Positions 43,535 to 52,831 of a stretch of 64,000 nucleotides of DNA are shown here, piece by piece. The stretch is taken from assembly GCF_003994855.1 (NCBI RefSeq), contig NZ_CP034142.1:3844001-3908000 (forward strand). The letters run 5' to 3'. The notes beneath the pieces were generated by a model that saw only the letters and a program-made list of their open reading frames with translations, searched no databases and was not told the origin of the DNA. Position 1 is the stretch's first letter, and every line of letters begins with the position of its first letter. The stretch comes from Marinobacter sp. NP-4(2019) (GTDB lineage: Bacteria; Pseudomonadota; Gammaproteobacteria; Pseudomonadales; Oleiphilaceae). A program made the position numbers and the translations under genes.

Positions 43535-44821
43535 ATGAACATTCTTGTAATAGGCTCCGGCGGCCGCGAACACGCTCTGGCCTGGAAAGCCGCCCAGTCC
43601 CCGGTCGCGGACCGGGTATTCGTTGCCCCCGGCAACGCCGGCACCGCCAGGGAAGCCGGTCTGGAAAACATCAACATCGACGTTATGGACCTGGACGGGC
43701 TGGCGGATTTCGCCGCAGCGAACAACGTCGGCCTGACCATCGTTGGTCCGGAAGCGCCACTGGTTGCCGGCATCGTCGACAGATTCGAGGAACGGGGCCT
43801 GCGAGTTTTCGGCCCCAGCGCCGGCGCGGCGCAACTGGAAGGCTCCAAGGCCTTCACCAAGGATTTCCTGGCTCGCCACAACATCCCCACGGCCGCCTAT
43901 GCCAACTTCACCGATGTGGATGAAGCACTGACCTATGTCCGTGAACAAGGCGCCCCCATTGTGGTCAAGGCCGACGGCCTGGCGGCGGGTAAAGGCGTGA
44001 TTGTGGCGATGACCCTGCAAGAAGCCGAAGACGCCATCCGTGACATGCTTGCCGGTAATGCCTTCGGTGACGCTGGCAGCCGGGTGGTTATCGAGGAATT
44101 CCTCGACGGCGAGGAAGCCAGCTTCATCGTCATGGTGGACGGCGAACACGTCCTGCCCATGGCCACCTCCCAGGACCATAAACGGGTTGGTGACGGTGAC
44201 ACCGGCCCCAATACCGGCGGTATGGGTGCCTACTCACCGGCCCCGGTGGTGACGGCGGATATTCACCAGCGCATCATGGACGAAGTCATCTATCCGACTG
44301 TGCGTGGCATGGCGGCCGAAGGCTACCCGTACAAAGGTTTCCTTTACGCCGGCCTGATGATCGACAGCGCCGGCGCCCCGAAAGTCATCGAGTTCAACTG
44401 CCGCTTCGGCGACCCGGAAACCCAGCCGATTATGCTGCGTATGAAGTCCGATCTGGTGGAACTGTGTGGTGCTGCCATTGATGGCAAACTGGACCAGTGC
44501 GACTCCAAATGGGATGACCGTGCGTCTGTCGGCATTGTGCTGGCCGCCGGTGGCTACCCCGGCAGTTACAATAAAGGGGACGTCATATCCGGGCTACCGG
44601 AATCCGAAACCGCCGGCGAAAAAGTCTTCCATGCCGGCACCCGGCTCAATGGCGATCAGGTGGTCACCAACGGTGGCCGTGTATTATGCGCCACGGCCCT
44701 CGGCCAGACCGTCACGGAGGCCCAGCAGCGTGCTTACGAGGTAGCGGCAAGGATCCAGTGGGACGGTATGTTTTATCGCAAGGACATTGCCTATCGGGCC
44801 ATTGCGCGGGAGAAATCCTGA
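43535..44821 (+). CDS. purD: Phosphoribosylamine-glycine ligase
   Basis: Encodes 428 residues. PurD joins glycine to phosphoribosylamine in purine synthesis. It is an ATP-grasp enzyme: NILVIGSGGREHALAWK at the start, LEGSKAFTKDFLARHNIPTA, the ATP loop VKADGLAAGKGVIVA (about 141-155), DGDTGPNTGGMGAYSPAP and the metal-binding EFNCRFGDPETQ (about 286-297). All are intact. An ATG at 43535 follows AATCAGGAACCGACT. Ends in a strong terminator. Confidence 0.97.
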   Translation: MNILVIGSGGREHALAWKAAQSPVADRVFVAPGNAGTAREAGLENINIDVMDLDGLADFAAANNVGLTIVGPEAPLVAGIVDRFEERGLRVFGPSAGAAQLEGSKAFTKDFLARHNIPTAAYANFTDVDEALTYVREQGAPIVVKADGLAAGKGVIVAMTLQEAEDAIRDMLAGNAFGDAGSRVVIEEFLDGEEASFIVMVDGEHVLPMATSQDHKRVGDGDTGPNTGGMGAYSPAPVVTADIHQRIMDEVIYPTVRGMAAEGYPYKGFLYAGLMIDSAGAPKVIEFNCRFGDPETQPIMLRMKSDLVELCGAAIDGKLDQCDSKWDDRASVGIVLAAGGYPGSYNKGDVISGLPESETAGEKVFHAGTRLNGDQVVTNGGRVLCATALGQTVTEAQQRAYEVAARIQWDGMFYRKDIAYRAIAREKS

Positions 44822-44845
44822 CCCTGTCCGATGGAATGACCTCCC

Positions 44846-44917
44846 GAAAAAGCCCGGTATCGCCGCAATGCTGTTCCGCTTAAGTGAACAGCATTACAGC
44901 ATCGCCGGGCTTTTTGA
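44846..44917. terminator. Bidirectional terminator between purD and the thioesterase gene
   Basis: A long hairpin whose base is AAAAAGCCCGG paired with CCGGGCTTTTT, and whose upper part pairs AATGCTGTTC with GAACAGCATT. Poly-A on one side and poly-T on the other let it stop purD from the left and the minus-strand thioesterase from the right. Confidence 0.88.
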
Positions 44918-44941
44918 TGCCCCCAGTATTCAAGGCCCGAA

Positions 44942-45361
44942 TCAGGCAACCAGAATACGCTCAAGCGCCGCACGAATCCTTGCCGGGATCGCAACAGCAC
45001 GATCCTGTTCACGATCAACAAACACGTGAACCACCTGACCGCATGCGACCACGTCCACATCGCCTTTCCTGAACAAGCCCAGTTCATAGGTCACTGAGCT
45101 GTTTCCAATCTTGATCACCCTGAGCCCGGCATCGAGTACGTCCGGATACGCCACCGGTTTCCTGAACTGACAGCTGGAGCTGACCACGTATCCGACCACC
45201 GGCGAATTATTGATATCCAGTCCACCAACCTCAATCAGGTATTGGTTGATGGTGGTATCAAAGTAGGAATAGTAGGTCACGTTATTCACATGACCATAAA
45301 CATCGTTGTCCATCCACCGGGTGGTGATCGGGTACAGAACGTCAAACTCGCCTCGTTCCAC
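44942..45361 (-). CDS. Acyl-CoA thioesterase (4HBT/YbgC-type hotdog fold)
   Basis: Encodes 139 residues. The catalytic motif TTRWMDNDVYGHVNNVTYYSYFD (about 12-34) has the Asp and the HVNNxxY typical of 4-hydroxybenzoyl-CoA thioesterase-like proteins. It is a single hotdog domain without a membrane segment and should hydrolyse a short or aromatic acyl-CoA. It follows the aldehyde dehydrogenase gene by 21 bp on the same strand, so it is probably the last gene of the transport/oxidation run. The real substrate is unknown. Confidence 0.88.
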   Translation of the reverse strand: MERGEFDVLYPITTRWMDNDVYGHVNNVTYYSYFDTTINQYLIEVGGLDINNSPVVGYVVSSSCQFRKPVAYPDVLDAGLRVIKIGNSSVTYELGLFRKGDVDVVACGQVVHVFVDREQDRAVAIPARIRAALERILVA

Positions 45362-45382
45362 AGATTTCTCCGCTTGCCAGTT

Positions 45383-46852
45383 TTATTGCATGCCACCAAG
45401 GCACAGGTATTTCAACTCAATAAACTCATCCAGTCCGTAATGTGAACCTTCACGCCCCAGCCCGCTCTCCTTGACGCCGCCAAACGGTGCGGCTTCGGTC
45501 GAGATAATGCCTTCGTTGATGCCAACCATCCCGGACTCGAGTGCCTCTGCAACGTACCAGATACGCTGGATATTATTGCTATAGAAATAAGCCGCAAGCC
45601 CGAATTCAGAGTCATTGGCCATCGCAATGACTTCGTCCTCGGTCTCGAACCGGAACAGGGGAGCCACGGGACCAAAGGTTTCCTCACTGGCGATCAACAT
45701 ATCCTGAGTTGCGCCGGTCAGAATGGTTGGCTCAAAGAAGGTGCCACCCAGGGCATGGGGCTTGCCGCCAAAGGCAATGCTGGCCCCCTTCGACGTGGCG
45801 TCTTCAATGTGTCGCTGAACCTTCGCCAACGCGGCCCCGTTGATTAATGGGCCTTGTTGGACCTCACCTTCCAGACCTGCGCCGACAACCAGCTTGCCGA
45901 CTGCCGCTTTCAGTTTCTCCACGAAGGCGTCATACACGCCGGACTGGACATACACCCGGTTGGCACAGACACAGGTCTGGCCGGTGTTACGGTACTTTGA
46001 TGCCATCAAACCATTCACCGCTGCGTCCAGATCCGCATCATCAAAGACAATAAACGGCGCGTTGCCGCCCAGCTCCAGGCTGACCTTCTTGACCGTATCA
46101 CTGGCCTGGCGCATCAGCAGTTTACCGACCGGTGTTGAGCCAGTGAACGATATCTTTCGCACCACAGGGTTAGCGGTAAGCTCTCCACCAACCTCTGCTG
46201 CACGGCTTTTGCTGGCGGTGATGATATTGATCAAGCCCGGCGGCACACCCGCCTGCTCTGCCAATGCGGTGATTGCCAGGGCGGACAACGGAGTGTCCTC
46301 CGCCGGCTTGACCACGACCGGACACCCCGCGGCGAGCGCCGGAGCCACTTTCCGGGTAATCATCGCGATCGGGAAGTTCCACGGCGTAATGGCGGCCACC
46401 ACACCAACCGGCTGCTTGATCACGATAATACGTTTATCCCTGCCGTGCCCGGGAATGACATCCCCGTAGGCCCGCTTTGCCTCTTCGGCGAACCACTCGA
46501 TAAAACTCGCGCCATAGGCAACCTCGCCCCTGGATTCGGCGAGCGGTTTACCCTGCTCTGCCGTCATCAGCCGCGCAAGATCCTCCTGATTCTCCATCAC
46601 CAGGGTGAACCACTTGCGAAGAATATTGGCGCGCTCCTTCGCCACGGTGGAACGCCAGGCTGGCCAGGCGGCCGCGGCGTCTTCAATCGCCTGCCGGGTA
46701 TCCTCAACACCCATATCGGGAACGCTGGCAAGGTGCTCGCCGTTGGCCGGATTCACAACCGCAAAGGTTTGTCCGGATCTGGCCTGAACCCACTTGCCGT
46801 TGATGAATGCGCTCTCCCGTATAAGTTCCGGTTTCGTCAGTTGTACGGACAT
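45383..46852 (-). CDS. NAD(P)-dependent succinate-semialdehyde dehydrogenase family protein
   Basis: Encodes 489 residues, typical of GabD. The nucleotide-binding GSTPVGKLL, the catalytic Glu in LELGGNAPFIVFDDAD (about 260-275) and the catalytic Cys in NTGQTCVCANRVYV (about 290-303) are intact. The stretches TPWNFPIAMITRKVAPALAAGCPVVVKPAEDTPLSA and EETFGPVAPLFRF fit succinate-semialdehyde dehydrogenases best. No gabT aminotransferase lies nearby. Instead the upstream gene is an alcohol dehydrogenase, so the aldehyde is probably formed from an alcohol. Confidence 0.88.
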   Translation of the reverse strand: MSVQLTKPELIRESAFINGKWVQARSGQTFAVVNPANGEHLASVPDMGVEDTRQAIEDAAAAWPAWRSTVAKERANILRKWFTLVMENQEDLARLMTAEQGKPLAESRGEVAYGASFIEWFAEEAKRAYGDVIPGHGRDKRIIVIKQPVGVVAAITPWNFPIAMITRKVAPALAAGCPVVVKPAEDTPLSALAITALAEQAGVPPGLINIITASKSRAAEVGGELTANPVVRKISFTGSTPVGKLLMRQASDTVKKVSLELGGNAPFIVFDDADLDAAVNGLMASKYRNTGQTCVCANRVYVQSGVYDAFVEKLKAAVGKLVVGAGLEGEVQQGPLINGAALAKVQRHIEDATSKGASIAFGGKPHALGGTFFEPTILTGATQDMLIASEETFGPVAPLFRFETEDEVIAMANDSEFGLAAYFYSNNIQRIWYVAEALESGMVGINEGIISTEAAPFGGVKESGLGREGSHYGLDEFIELKYLCLGGMQ

Positions 46853-46906
46853 ACTATGCCTCAGTGTAAAAAGTGATCAGAGGATTGATTGACGGGTCAT
46901 CAGGAT

Positions 46907-48037
46907 CTAGTCAAACAACACGACCTGACGAACAGCCTCGCCGGAAGCAAGCCTCTCAAACCCTTCGTTGATCTCATCCAGCGTCAGGGTATCGCTGAGC
47001 AATTTGTCCACCGGCAGCTTGCCCTGACGGAACAGGGCAACATAACGGGCAACGTCGCGCACCGGCACACAGCTGCCGACATAACTCCCCTTGAGGGTGC
47101 GTTCCTCCGCCACCAGACTGACCTGTTGGATAGCCACTTTCTTTTCCGGATGAGCCAGGCCACCGGTGACGGTGGTTCCGCCACGGCGAGTGATCTGGTA
47201 GGCAAATTCCAGAGCTTTTTCAGACCCGGCCATTTCAATGGCACAGTCGACACCACCATTGGTGAGTGCCTTGACCTTGTCGATACAGTCTTCTTCGCGG
47301 GAGTTGAAGGCGTGGGTTGCCCCCAGCTCACTGGCCAGCGCCAACTTGTTGTCATCCAGATCGATGGCGATCACCTCCCCGGCACCAGCCACCAGGGCGC
47401 CCAAAACACTGTTCAGGCCAACACCGCCAAGACCGATCACCGCGACGGTCTGGCCTGCCTTGATGTCGGCGGAGTTGATAGCGGCACCCACGCCCGTCAG
47501 CACGGCGCAACCAAACAACGCGGCGTGGTGCAGGGGCAGATCCGGATCGATCTTGACCAGTGAATCCCGGGACACAACAGCATGGTCGGCAAAGGCGGAC
47601 ACTCCCAGATGATGGTTCACCGGGGTGCCATCGGCGCGGTGCAGCCGGTGCTCGCCACTCACCAGAGTGCCGGCGTTGTTGGTTTTCGCCGCCGGCTCAC
47701 ACAGCGCCGGGCGTCCCTCTGCACAGGGTGCGCAGTGACCGCAACTGGGGACGAACACAGCCACCACATGGTCGCCCACTTTCAGGTCACGAACGCCATT
47801 GCCAACCGCCTTTACGATGCCGGCCGCTTCGTGGCCGAGAGCCATGGGCACAGGACGGGGACGATTGCCGTCAATCACGGAAAGGTCGGAATGGCACAGG
47901 CCAGCGGCCTTGATCTGGACCAGTACCTCATTATCACCGGGAGGGGCCAGTTCCAGTTCCTCAATCACCAGCGGTCTGGTATCCTGGTATGGGCGTTCCA
48001 CCCCGATAGCTTGCAAAACGGCTGCGCGAATTTTCAT
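46907..48037 (-). CDS. Zinc-dependent alcohol dehydrogenase (class III-like MDR family)
   Basis: Encodes 376 residues. The catalytic zinc ligands are in AAGLCHSD and GHEAAG, and the four-cysteine structural zinc loop is in CGHCAPCAEGRPALC. The Rossmann motif is GLGGVGLNSVLGAL (about 193-206) with DLDDNK after it, indicating NAD. It oxidises an alcohol to an aldehyde. The ATG at 48037 is preferred to the in-frame TTG at 48052 because TGAGGAAA lies just before it. It sits between the ABC importer genes and the aldehyde dehydrogenase. Confidence 0.9.
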   Translation of the reverse strand: MKIRAAVLQAIGVERPYQDTRPLVIEELELAPPGDNEVLVQIKAAGLCHSDLSVIDGNRPRPVPMALGHEAAGIVKAVGNGVRDLKVGDHVVAVFVPSCGHCAPCAEGRPALCEPAAKTNNAGTLVSGEHRLHRADGTPVNHHLGVSAFADHAVVSRDSLVKIDPDLPLHHAALFGCAVLTGVGAAINSADIKAGQTVAVIGLGGVGLNSVLGALVAGAGEVIAIDLDDNKLALASELGATHAFNSREEDCIDKVKALTNGGVDCAIEMAGSEKALEFAYQITRRGGTTVTGGLAHPEKKVAIQQVSLVAEERTLKGSYVGSCVPVRDVARYVALFRQGKLPVDKLLSDTLTLDEINEGFERLASGEAVRQVVLFD

Positions 48038-48070
48038 GGCGAATTTCCTCAATCGGTTATTGTTTTATGG

Positions 48071-48754
48071 TCAGGCTGGCGATGCAGACGGATCCTTCCG
48101 ACCGGCGGATACGGAGCCGCGCTCGATGCGCCAGGTCATGTCCACCAGATCCGCGGAATGGCTGTCATCGGATTCCGCAATCAGCACCGTCAGGCCTTCG
48201 GCCCGCAGATCGGCAATGACCTCAGACAAACGCCGGGCCAATACCGGTGCGACCCCTTCGAATGGTTCATCCAGCAGGATCAGTTCCCGCCCCGGAATCA
48301 ACGCCCGGCCCAACGCCACCAGCTTCTGCTGACCGCCGGACAGCTGCAGCGCCTTGCGTTCACCAAAGTCGGCAATTTCGGGCATCAGCGAATACACCCA
48401 CTTCAGTCGTTCCTCACCATCCCTGATGTTATTGGTCCAGGCCGGCATGAGCATGTTCTCGGACACCGTCAGCTCCGGTATCAGCCTCCGGTCCTCCGGC
48501 ATGTAGCTGATGCGAAGGCTGGCGCGTTGATGGGCCGGCAGTCTGCTGATGTCCTCGCCCTTGAAGGCGATAGCCCCCCGGGTCGCGGGTAACAGGCCCA
48601 TAATGGCCCGAATCAGCGTGGTCTTGCCGGCGCCATTATGGCCAATCAGACCGGCCATCTGACCTTCCGGGATACTCAGGTTAACGTCATGGAGGATACC
48701 GATGCCCTCAATGGAAACGTCAAGATTGGCAATTTCGAGGCTCATGTCAGGCAT
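48071..48754 (-). CDS. livF: Branched-chain-type ABC importer ATPase LivF
   Basis: Encodes 227 residues. Walker A GHNGAGKTTL (about 38-47), signature LSGGQQKLVALGRAL (about 134-148), Walker B LILLDEPFEGVAPVLA. The PFEGVAP segment is slightly unusual, since most LivF proteins have PSEGLAP or PTEGIQP. It is one of two ATPases of the importer and overlaps livG by 8 bp. The liv symbol marks the transporter family, not proof of an amino acid substrate. Confidence 0.9.
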   Translation of the reverse strand: MPDMSLEIANLDVSIEGIGILHDVNLSIPEGQMAGLIGHNGAGKTTLIRAIMGLLPATRGAIAFKGEDISRLPAHQRASLRISYMPEDRRLIPELTVSENMLMPAWTNNIRDGEERLKWVYSLMPEIADFGERKALQLSGGQQKLVALGRALIPGRELILLDEPFEGVAPVLARRLSEVIADLRAEGLTVLIAESDDSHSADLVDMTWRIERGSVSAGRKDPSASPA

Positions 48755-49520
48755 CTCCTTCGGTTTTGGGCGTCTTCTGTTTGCCGGTCACCAGTTCCTG
48801 GACTTTTTCATCAGCCAGCACCTCACCTACCGGACCATCCTTGATCACAATACCGCTGGCAAAGGCCAATACCCGCGTCACGTAACGCTGGACGATTTCC
48901 ATGTCGTGCTCGACAAACAGTACCGTCAGGCCGCGCTGGCGAACCGCCTCCATCACGGTATCCATCAGAGTGTACTTTTCTTCCATGCTGACACCGCTGG
49001 TGGGCTCATCCAGCAATAGCATACGCGGGCTTCCCAGCATGGCAATGGCGATATCCAGCAGCTTGCGCGCGCCCTGAGGCATGGCGGTCACCATCTCATC
49101 ACGGTACTGGGCGATGTTCATCTGGTCCAGAATCTCTTCTGCCGCCTGCATGCGTTTCGGCGTGCGCACCGGCCGGATCATCTGAAACTGTTGATGGTCA
49201 GCCGCCGCCAGGGCAATGGCCAGGTTGTCGATAACCGGAAGTTCCAGAAACAGCTGTGGGATCTGGAACGACCGGGTCAATCCCTTTCTCATCAGCTTGC
49301 GTGGCCCCAGTCCCTTGATTGGTTTACCCCCGAAAGCAATGGTGCCATCAGACGGAGGCAGGTAACCGGTCACCATGTTGATGAAGGTGGTCTTGCCGGC
49401 GCCGTTTGAACCGATAACCCCGACAATCTCACCTTCGGTAATGGTCACATTGATGTCTTCAGCGGCGGTCACCGCGCCAAAATAACGGGACAGCCCGGCG
49501 GTTTTCAGGATCTCGGTCAT
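48747..49520 (-). CDS. livG: Branched-chain-type ABC importer ATPase LivG
   Basis: Encodes 257 residues. Walker A GSNGAGKTTFINMVTG (about 36-51), the LivG-type Q-loop region GLTRSFQIPQLF, the Walker B LLLDEPTSGVSMEEKYTLMD and switch VLFVEHDMEIV. The signature region PQGARKLLDIAIAML has LSxG replaced by PQGA, a deviation seen in some LivG-like proteins. Overlaps livM (ATGA, 4 bp) and livF (8 bp). Confidence 0.9.
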   Translation of the reverse strand: MTEILKTAGLSRYFGAVTAAEDINVTITEGEIVGVIGSNGAGKTTFINMVTGYLPPSDGTIAFGGKPIKGLGPRKLMRKGLTRSFQIPQLFLELPVIDNLAIALAAADHQQFQMIRPVRTPKRMQAAEEILDQMNIAQYRDEMVTAMPQGARKLLDIAIAMLGSPRMLLLDEPTSGVSMEEKYTLMDTVMEAVRQRGLTVLFVEHDMEIVQRYVTRVLAFASGIVIKDGPVGEVLADEKVQELVTGKQKTPKTEGDA

Positions 49521-50461
49521 GAGGCCACCCCTTTCTTACGGGAAAACAGACTCCAGATCCCTTTGGGCAGGAACAGGATGATCATCAACAACACAATCCC
49601 CAGGATCATTTGCCAGGCGTTGGGCGCCAGCTCAATGGCATAGGTCCTTACCAGTGTGAAAATCAGGGCGGCGATGAAGGGGGCTGCAACGTGCCCGGTA
49701 CCACCGAGAATGGCGATGAATACGAACTCACCGGAAATGGTCCAATAGGCCATGGTCGGATCCACATGCCCCGCTGCCAGCGCGGTCATTGAACCACCCA
49801 CGGAGCCCACGGCGGCAGCAATCACGTAGTTGATATAGAGCACCTGTTTGCGTGATACCCCCATATACTCCACCCGGACTTCATTCTCCCGGATGGCCTC
49901 ACAAGCAAGACCAAGGCTGGACCGGAAATAACGATTAAGGAACAACGCAATAGCCAGCCCCAGCCCGGTTGCCAACAGCAATGCAATTCTGGCACTGCTC
50001 TCACCAGAGCCCGGCGTGAAGCCAAGAATGCTCCAATCCACCACGCCGAAACCATCCGTGCTTCCCAACCCGTGACTTTTCACCAGAATCCCGTAAAGAA
50101 TCATCGAAAAGGCCAAGGACAGCATGGCGAAGAAGATTTCCCGATAGCGCGTGACAAGCAGTCCCAGAATCATGGCGATGCCAACCGTCACCACGATGCC
50201 CAGGACAATCATCAGCAAGGCATCCGTCAGACCCAGATAACGGCCGCCCAGGCCGACAGAGTAACCGCCAAGGCAATAGAACAAGCCCTGACCAAACGAC
50301 ACCAGCCCCGCTCGCATAAGCAAGACGACCCCCATCACCACCAGGGCGGTGGAGATAGCCAGGGTGGTTGTGAACACAAGCCAGTTCGGAACCACCAGAG
50401 AGAACAGGGCGATGGCGACAGCGGCGCCAATCAGGGAGATTTCAGTTTTTTCCAACGTCAT
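49517..50461 (-). CDS. livM: Branched-chain-type ABC importer permease LivM
   Basis: Encodes 314 residues with about nine membrane helices. The N-terminus MTLEKTEISLIGAAVAIALF is followed by ALVVMGVVLLMRAGLVSFGQGLFYCLGGY, a LivM hallmark, and the cytoplasmic EAA-like loop ENEVRVEYMGVSRKQVLYINYVI (about 205-227). The start at 50461 overlaps the livH stop by one base. A longer open frame to 50869 lies inside livH and is not used, since it is not LivM-like. Confidence 0.9.
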   Translation of the reverse strand: MTLEKTEISLIGAAVAIALFSLVVPNWLVFTTTLAISTALVVMGVVLLMRAGLVSFGQGLFYCLGGYSVGLGGRYLGLTDALLMIVLGIVVTVGIAMILGLLVTRYREIFFAMLSLAFSMILYGILVKSHGLGSTDGFGVVDWSILGFTPGSGESSARIALLLATGLGLAIALFLNRYFRSSLGLACEAIRENEVRVEYMGVSRKQVLYINYVIAAAVGSVGGSMTALAAGHVDPTMAYWTISGEFVFIAILGGTGHVAAPFIAALIFTLVRTYAIELAPNAWQMILGIVLLMIILFLPKGIWSLFSRKKGVAS

Positions 50462-51360
50462 CAGATTTTCCTCGCAATCACCTGGCCAAACAGGCCATTG
50501 GGTCGGAAGATCAATACCGCCGCCATCACGGCGTAAATAATGAACAGCTCCAGTTCGGGCATGGTATGAATGGACGTCGCCCGCGCCAGGCCGACGATGA
50601 CAGCACCCACTGCCGCGCCGGTAATACTTCCCAGGCCTCCGGTCACCACGACCGCAAAGGCCAGAACAATCACCTCGATCCCGATCCCCGGAACCACGGA
50701 GATGATCGGAGCGGTAATCCCGCCAGCAATGGCGCCCAGGGTCGCCCCGATCATGAAAGTAATGGTGAACATGCGGCGTACGTTCACGCCCATGGCTTCG
50801 GACACTTCCCGGTCGTGGATTATCGAGCGCAGGACCTTGCCGACTTTCGTGCGCTCCAGCCAGAACCACAGGCCCACGCCAATCACCATGGATACGACCA
50901 GCACCATCAGGTCATAGAGAGAGACGGTCAACACATCAATATTGATGCGGCCCATCGCCGCGTAGGGCTGGTAGGCAAAGTAAGGCGTCGTGCCCCAGAT
51001 CAGCTTCATGACGTCTTCAAGAATCAGCAGGACAGCGAAAGTAATGATCAGCATCAGGATTTCATCACGGCCATACATCAGCCTCAGCAGACCTCGTTCG
51101 ATGGCCAGCCCGGTCAGCGCCCCGATCAGCATCGCAGAGGCCGCAATGATGGCGAAAGCCAGGATCAGCTGATCGCCACCGCCGGCGTAATACCAACCCA
51201 GCGCAGAGGCGGAGGCATAGGCTCCCAGTGCATAAAGGCTGCCATGGGCCATGTTAAGAATTCTCATGACGCCGTATATGACCGTCAGGCCTGCCGCCAC
51301 CAGAAACAACCAAGACGCGTAGATGAAACCATCAATCAATATCGCCCAAACCGTTAACAT
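50461..51360 (-). CDS. livH: Branched-chain-type ABC importer permease LivH
   Basis: Encodes 299 residues with about eight membrane helices. Family landmarks are GLTVIYGVMRILNMAHGSLYALGAY near the N-terminus, ERTKVGKVLRSIIHDREVSEAMGVNVRRMF (the EAA-like loop, about 170-200) and GLGSITGAAVGAVIVGLA. It lies 64 bp after the binding-protein gene at 51425 and begins the HMGF block. Confidence 0.9.
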   Translation of the reverse strand: MLTVWAILIDGFIYASWLFLVAAGLTVIYGVMRILNMAHGSLYALGAYASASALGWYYAGGGDQLILAFAIIAASAMLIGALTGLAIERGLLRLMYGRDEILMLIITFAVLLILEDVMKLIWGTTPYFAYQPYAAMGRINIDVLTVSLYDLMVLVVSMVIGVGLWFWLERTKVGKVLRSIIHDREVSEAMGVNVRRMFTITFMIGATLGAIAGGITAPIISVVPGIGIEVIVLAFAVVVTGGLGSITGAAVGAVIVGLARATSIHTMPELELFIIYAVMAAVLIFRPNGLFGQVIARKI

Positions 51361-51424
51361 CAGTGTGTACTCCTGTTATCGGAACCACCGGCAACCCTGC
51401 GGCTGCCGGTGGTTGGTCAATGGA

Positions 51425-52744
51425 TCAGTCGCAGTCGACTCCCGGGAAGCCTTCCCTGATCCATTGCTGGGCGTTATATCCGTCCGGTGCAGACACACAC
51501 TCGCCTGGATAGGACCGGACATTGCGCAGTTCGCCCTTGCCATCCTCGAAATGGTATTCACCGTAGAGCATGGGCTGCAGGGCCTGATGACCACCGGCCA
51601 GTGCCATGCGCACGGTGCCGCTCACGGACTCGAACTCGGCGCCTTTCAGTCCTTGTGCCAGTTGTTCCGCGCTGGGCACACCCTCGGCACCAGAGTTATC
51701 GGCCGCGAATTTCAGGGCCAGGATGGCCTGGGCGGCCTTGGAGGCAGGATAACTTGGCGGGGTGCCATGCTCGGCCTCATAGGCTTTGGCGAACCATTCG
51801 CTGAGGTCGTTTTCCGGCATGAAACCGCCGAAGGGACCGCGCCCACCCAGGATCGTGCCATTGGGCGCCTGACCGTCAAATCGGTGCAAACCGGATTCAC
51901 CGGTGGTGAGAATCGCCGTCGCTTGCGCCAGCAGACCACGGGCGTTTGCCTGAGCGGTGAAGGATTCCATGTCCCCTCCCCACATGGACGAGTGAACCAC
52001 TTCCGGACGCTGGGTCTGGAGTGCCGAAATCTCGGTACTGTAGCTGCCCTGAAAGATTTGCGGCGTCTGGTTATTCACAATGTCAGCTTCCGGCATCAGT
52101 TGCTCCATGGCCAGGGTGAAATCCTGCCAGGAATCCTGGCCCCAGGCGTAGTTCTGCTGAATACCGGCAATACGCACCGCATCCGGACGGGTTTCGGCCA
52201 GATAGCGGGCAGCTCCCACGTTGTCTGCGACCGCGTCAAGGCCGGTACGGAACATGTACTGGGGATCCTCCAGTTCCTGGAACAGGCGTGAGGTGCCGCA
52301 GTCGAAGGCGATCGTAAACATCTTCATTTCTTCCGCCACCGGGCCAATCGCCAGACAGTCACCCGAGGAGATGTAACCGATCACCGCGTTGACGTCCTGG
52401 CGCTGAACCAGGTTCCGGTACTCTTCAACCTGCTTGGTCGGGCCACCAGCTTCATCGACGACCACGGACTCCAGCATCAGGCCATTGACGCCCTTGGTGT
52501 TATAGGGGGCTGGCAGGCTGCCTTCGTTGATGGCCTTGATGACGGTCTCCGCACCCTGGGCGGCAGGGACCCCGAACGGCCCCGAGGCTCCACCGGACAG
52601 GAAGGTCACGAACCCTACCTTGAAGGTGTCCTCGGCAGTGGCGGTAGCCGCCATACCCATCACACCGACCGAGGCCATGGCCACGGAGGTAGCGGTGCTC
52701 AGAAGCGTCTTCTGCCAGGCGGGACGTTGGTTGGACTTTTTCAT
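51425..52744 (-). CDS. ABC importer periplasmic substrate-binding protein
   Basis: Encodes 439 residues. A long basic signal peptide ends near ATATAEDTF (about residue 38). The mature protein is a type I periplasmic binding fold (VGFVTFLSGGASGPFGVPAAQGAE, then VIGYISSGDCLAIGPVAEEMKMF), of the Peripla_BP_6/LivK superfamily. The region QNYAWGQDSWQDF resembles the fold of amide/urea-type binders. A CAAGGAGC ribosome site precedes the ATG. It presumably feeds the LivHMGF transporter directly downstream. The ligand is unknown. Confidence 0.88.
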   Translation of the reverse strand: MKKSNQRPAWQKTLLSTATSVAMASVGVMGMAATATAEDTFKVGFVTFLSGGASGPFGVPAAQGAETVIKAINEGSLPAPYNTKGVNGLMLESVVVDEAGGPTKQVEEYRNLVQRQDVNAVIGYISSGDCLAIGPVAEEMKMFTIAFDCGTSRLFQELEDPQYMFRTGLDAVADNVGAARYLAETRPDAVRIAGIQQNYAWGQDSWQDFTLAMEQLMPEADIVNNQTPQIFQGSYSTEISALQTQRPEVVHSSMWGGDMESFTAQANARGLLAQATAILTTGESGLHRFDGQAPNGTILGGRGPFGGFMPENDLSEWFAKAYEAEHGTPPSYPASKAAQAILALKFAADNSGAEGVPSAEQLAQGLKGAEFESVSGTVRMALAGGHQALQPMLYGEYHFEDGKGELRNVRSYPGECVSAPDGYNAQQWIREGFPGVDCD

Positions 52745-52831
52745 CGTATGCTCCTTGATTGTTGTTGTACGTCGTACTTCAGGTTGCGCTTTCGTTTTGC
52801 CTTCTCAGGTTTGGGCAGCCTCCGCTCAGGA

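Noticed and set aside
50462..50869. N-terminal extension of livM
   Set aside because: This part of the open frame lies inside livH in another register and translates to non-membrane sequence. The ATG at 50461 gives a normal LivM.
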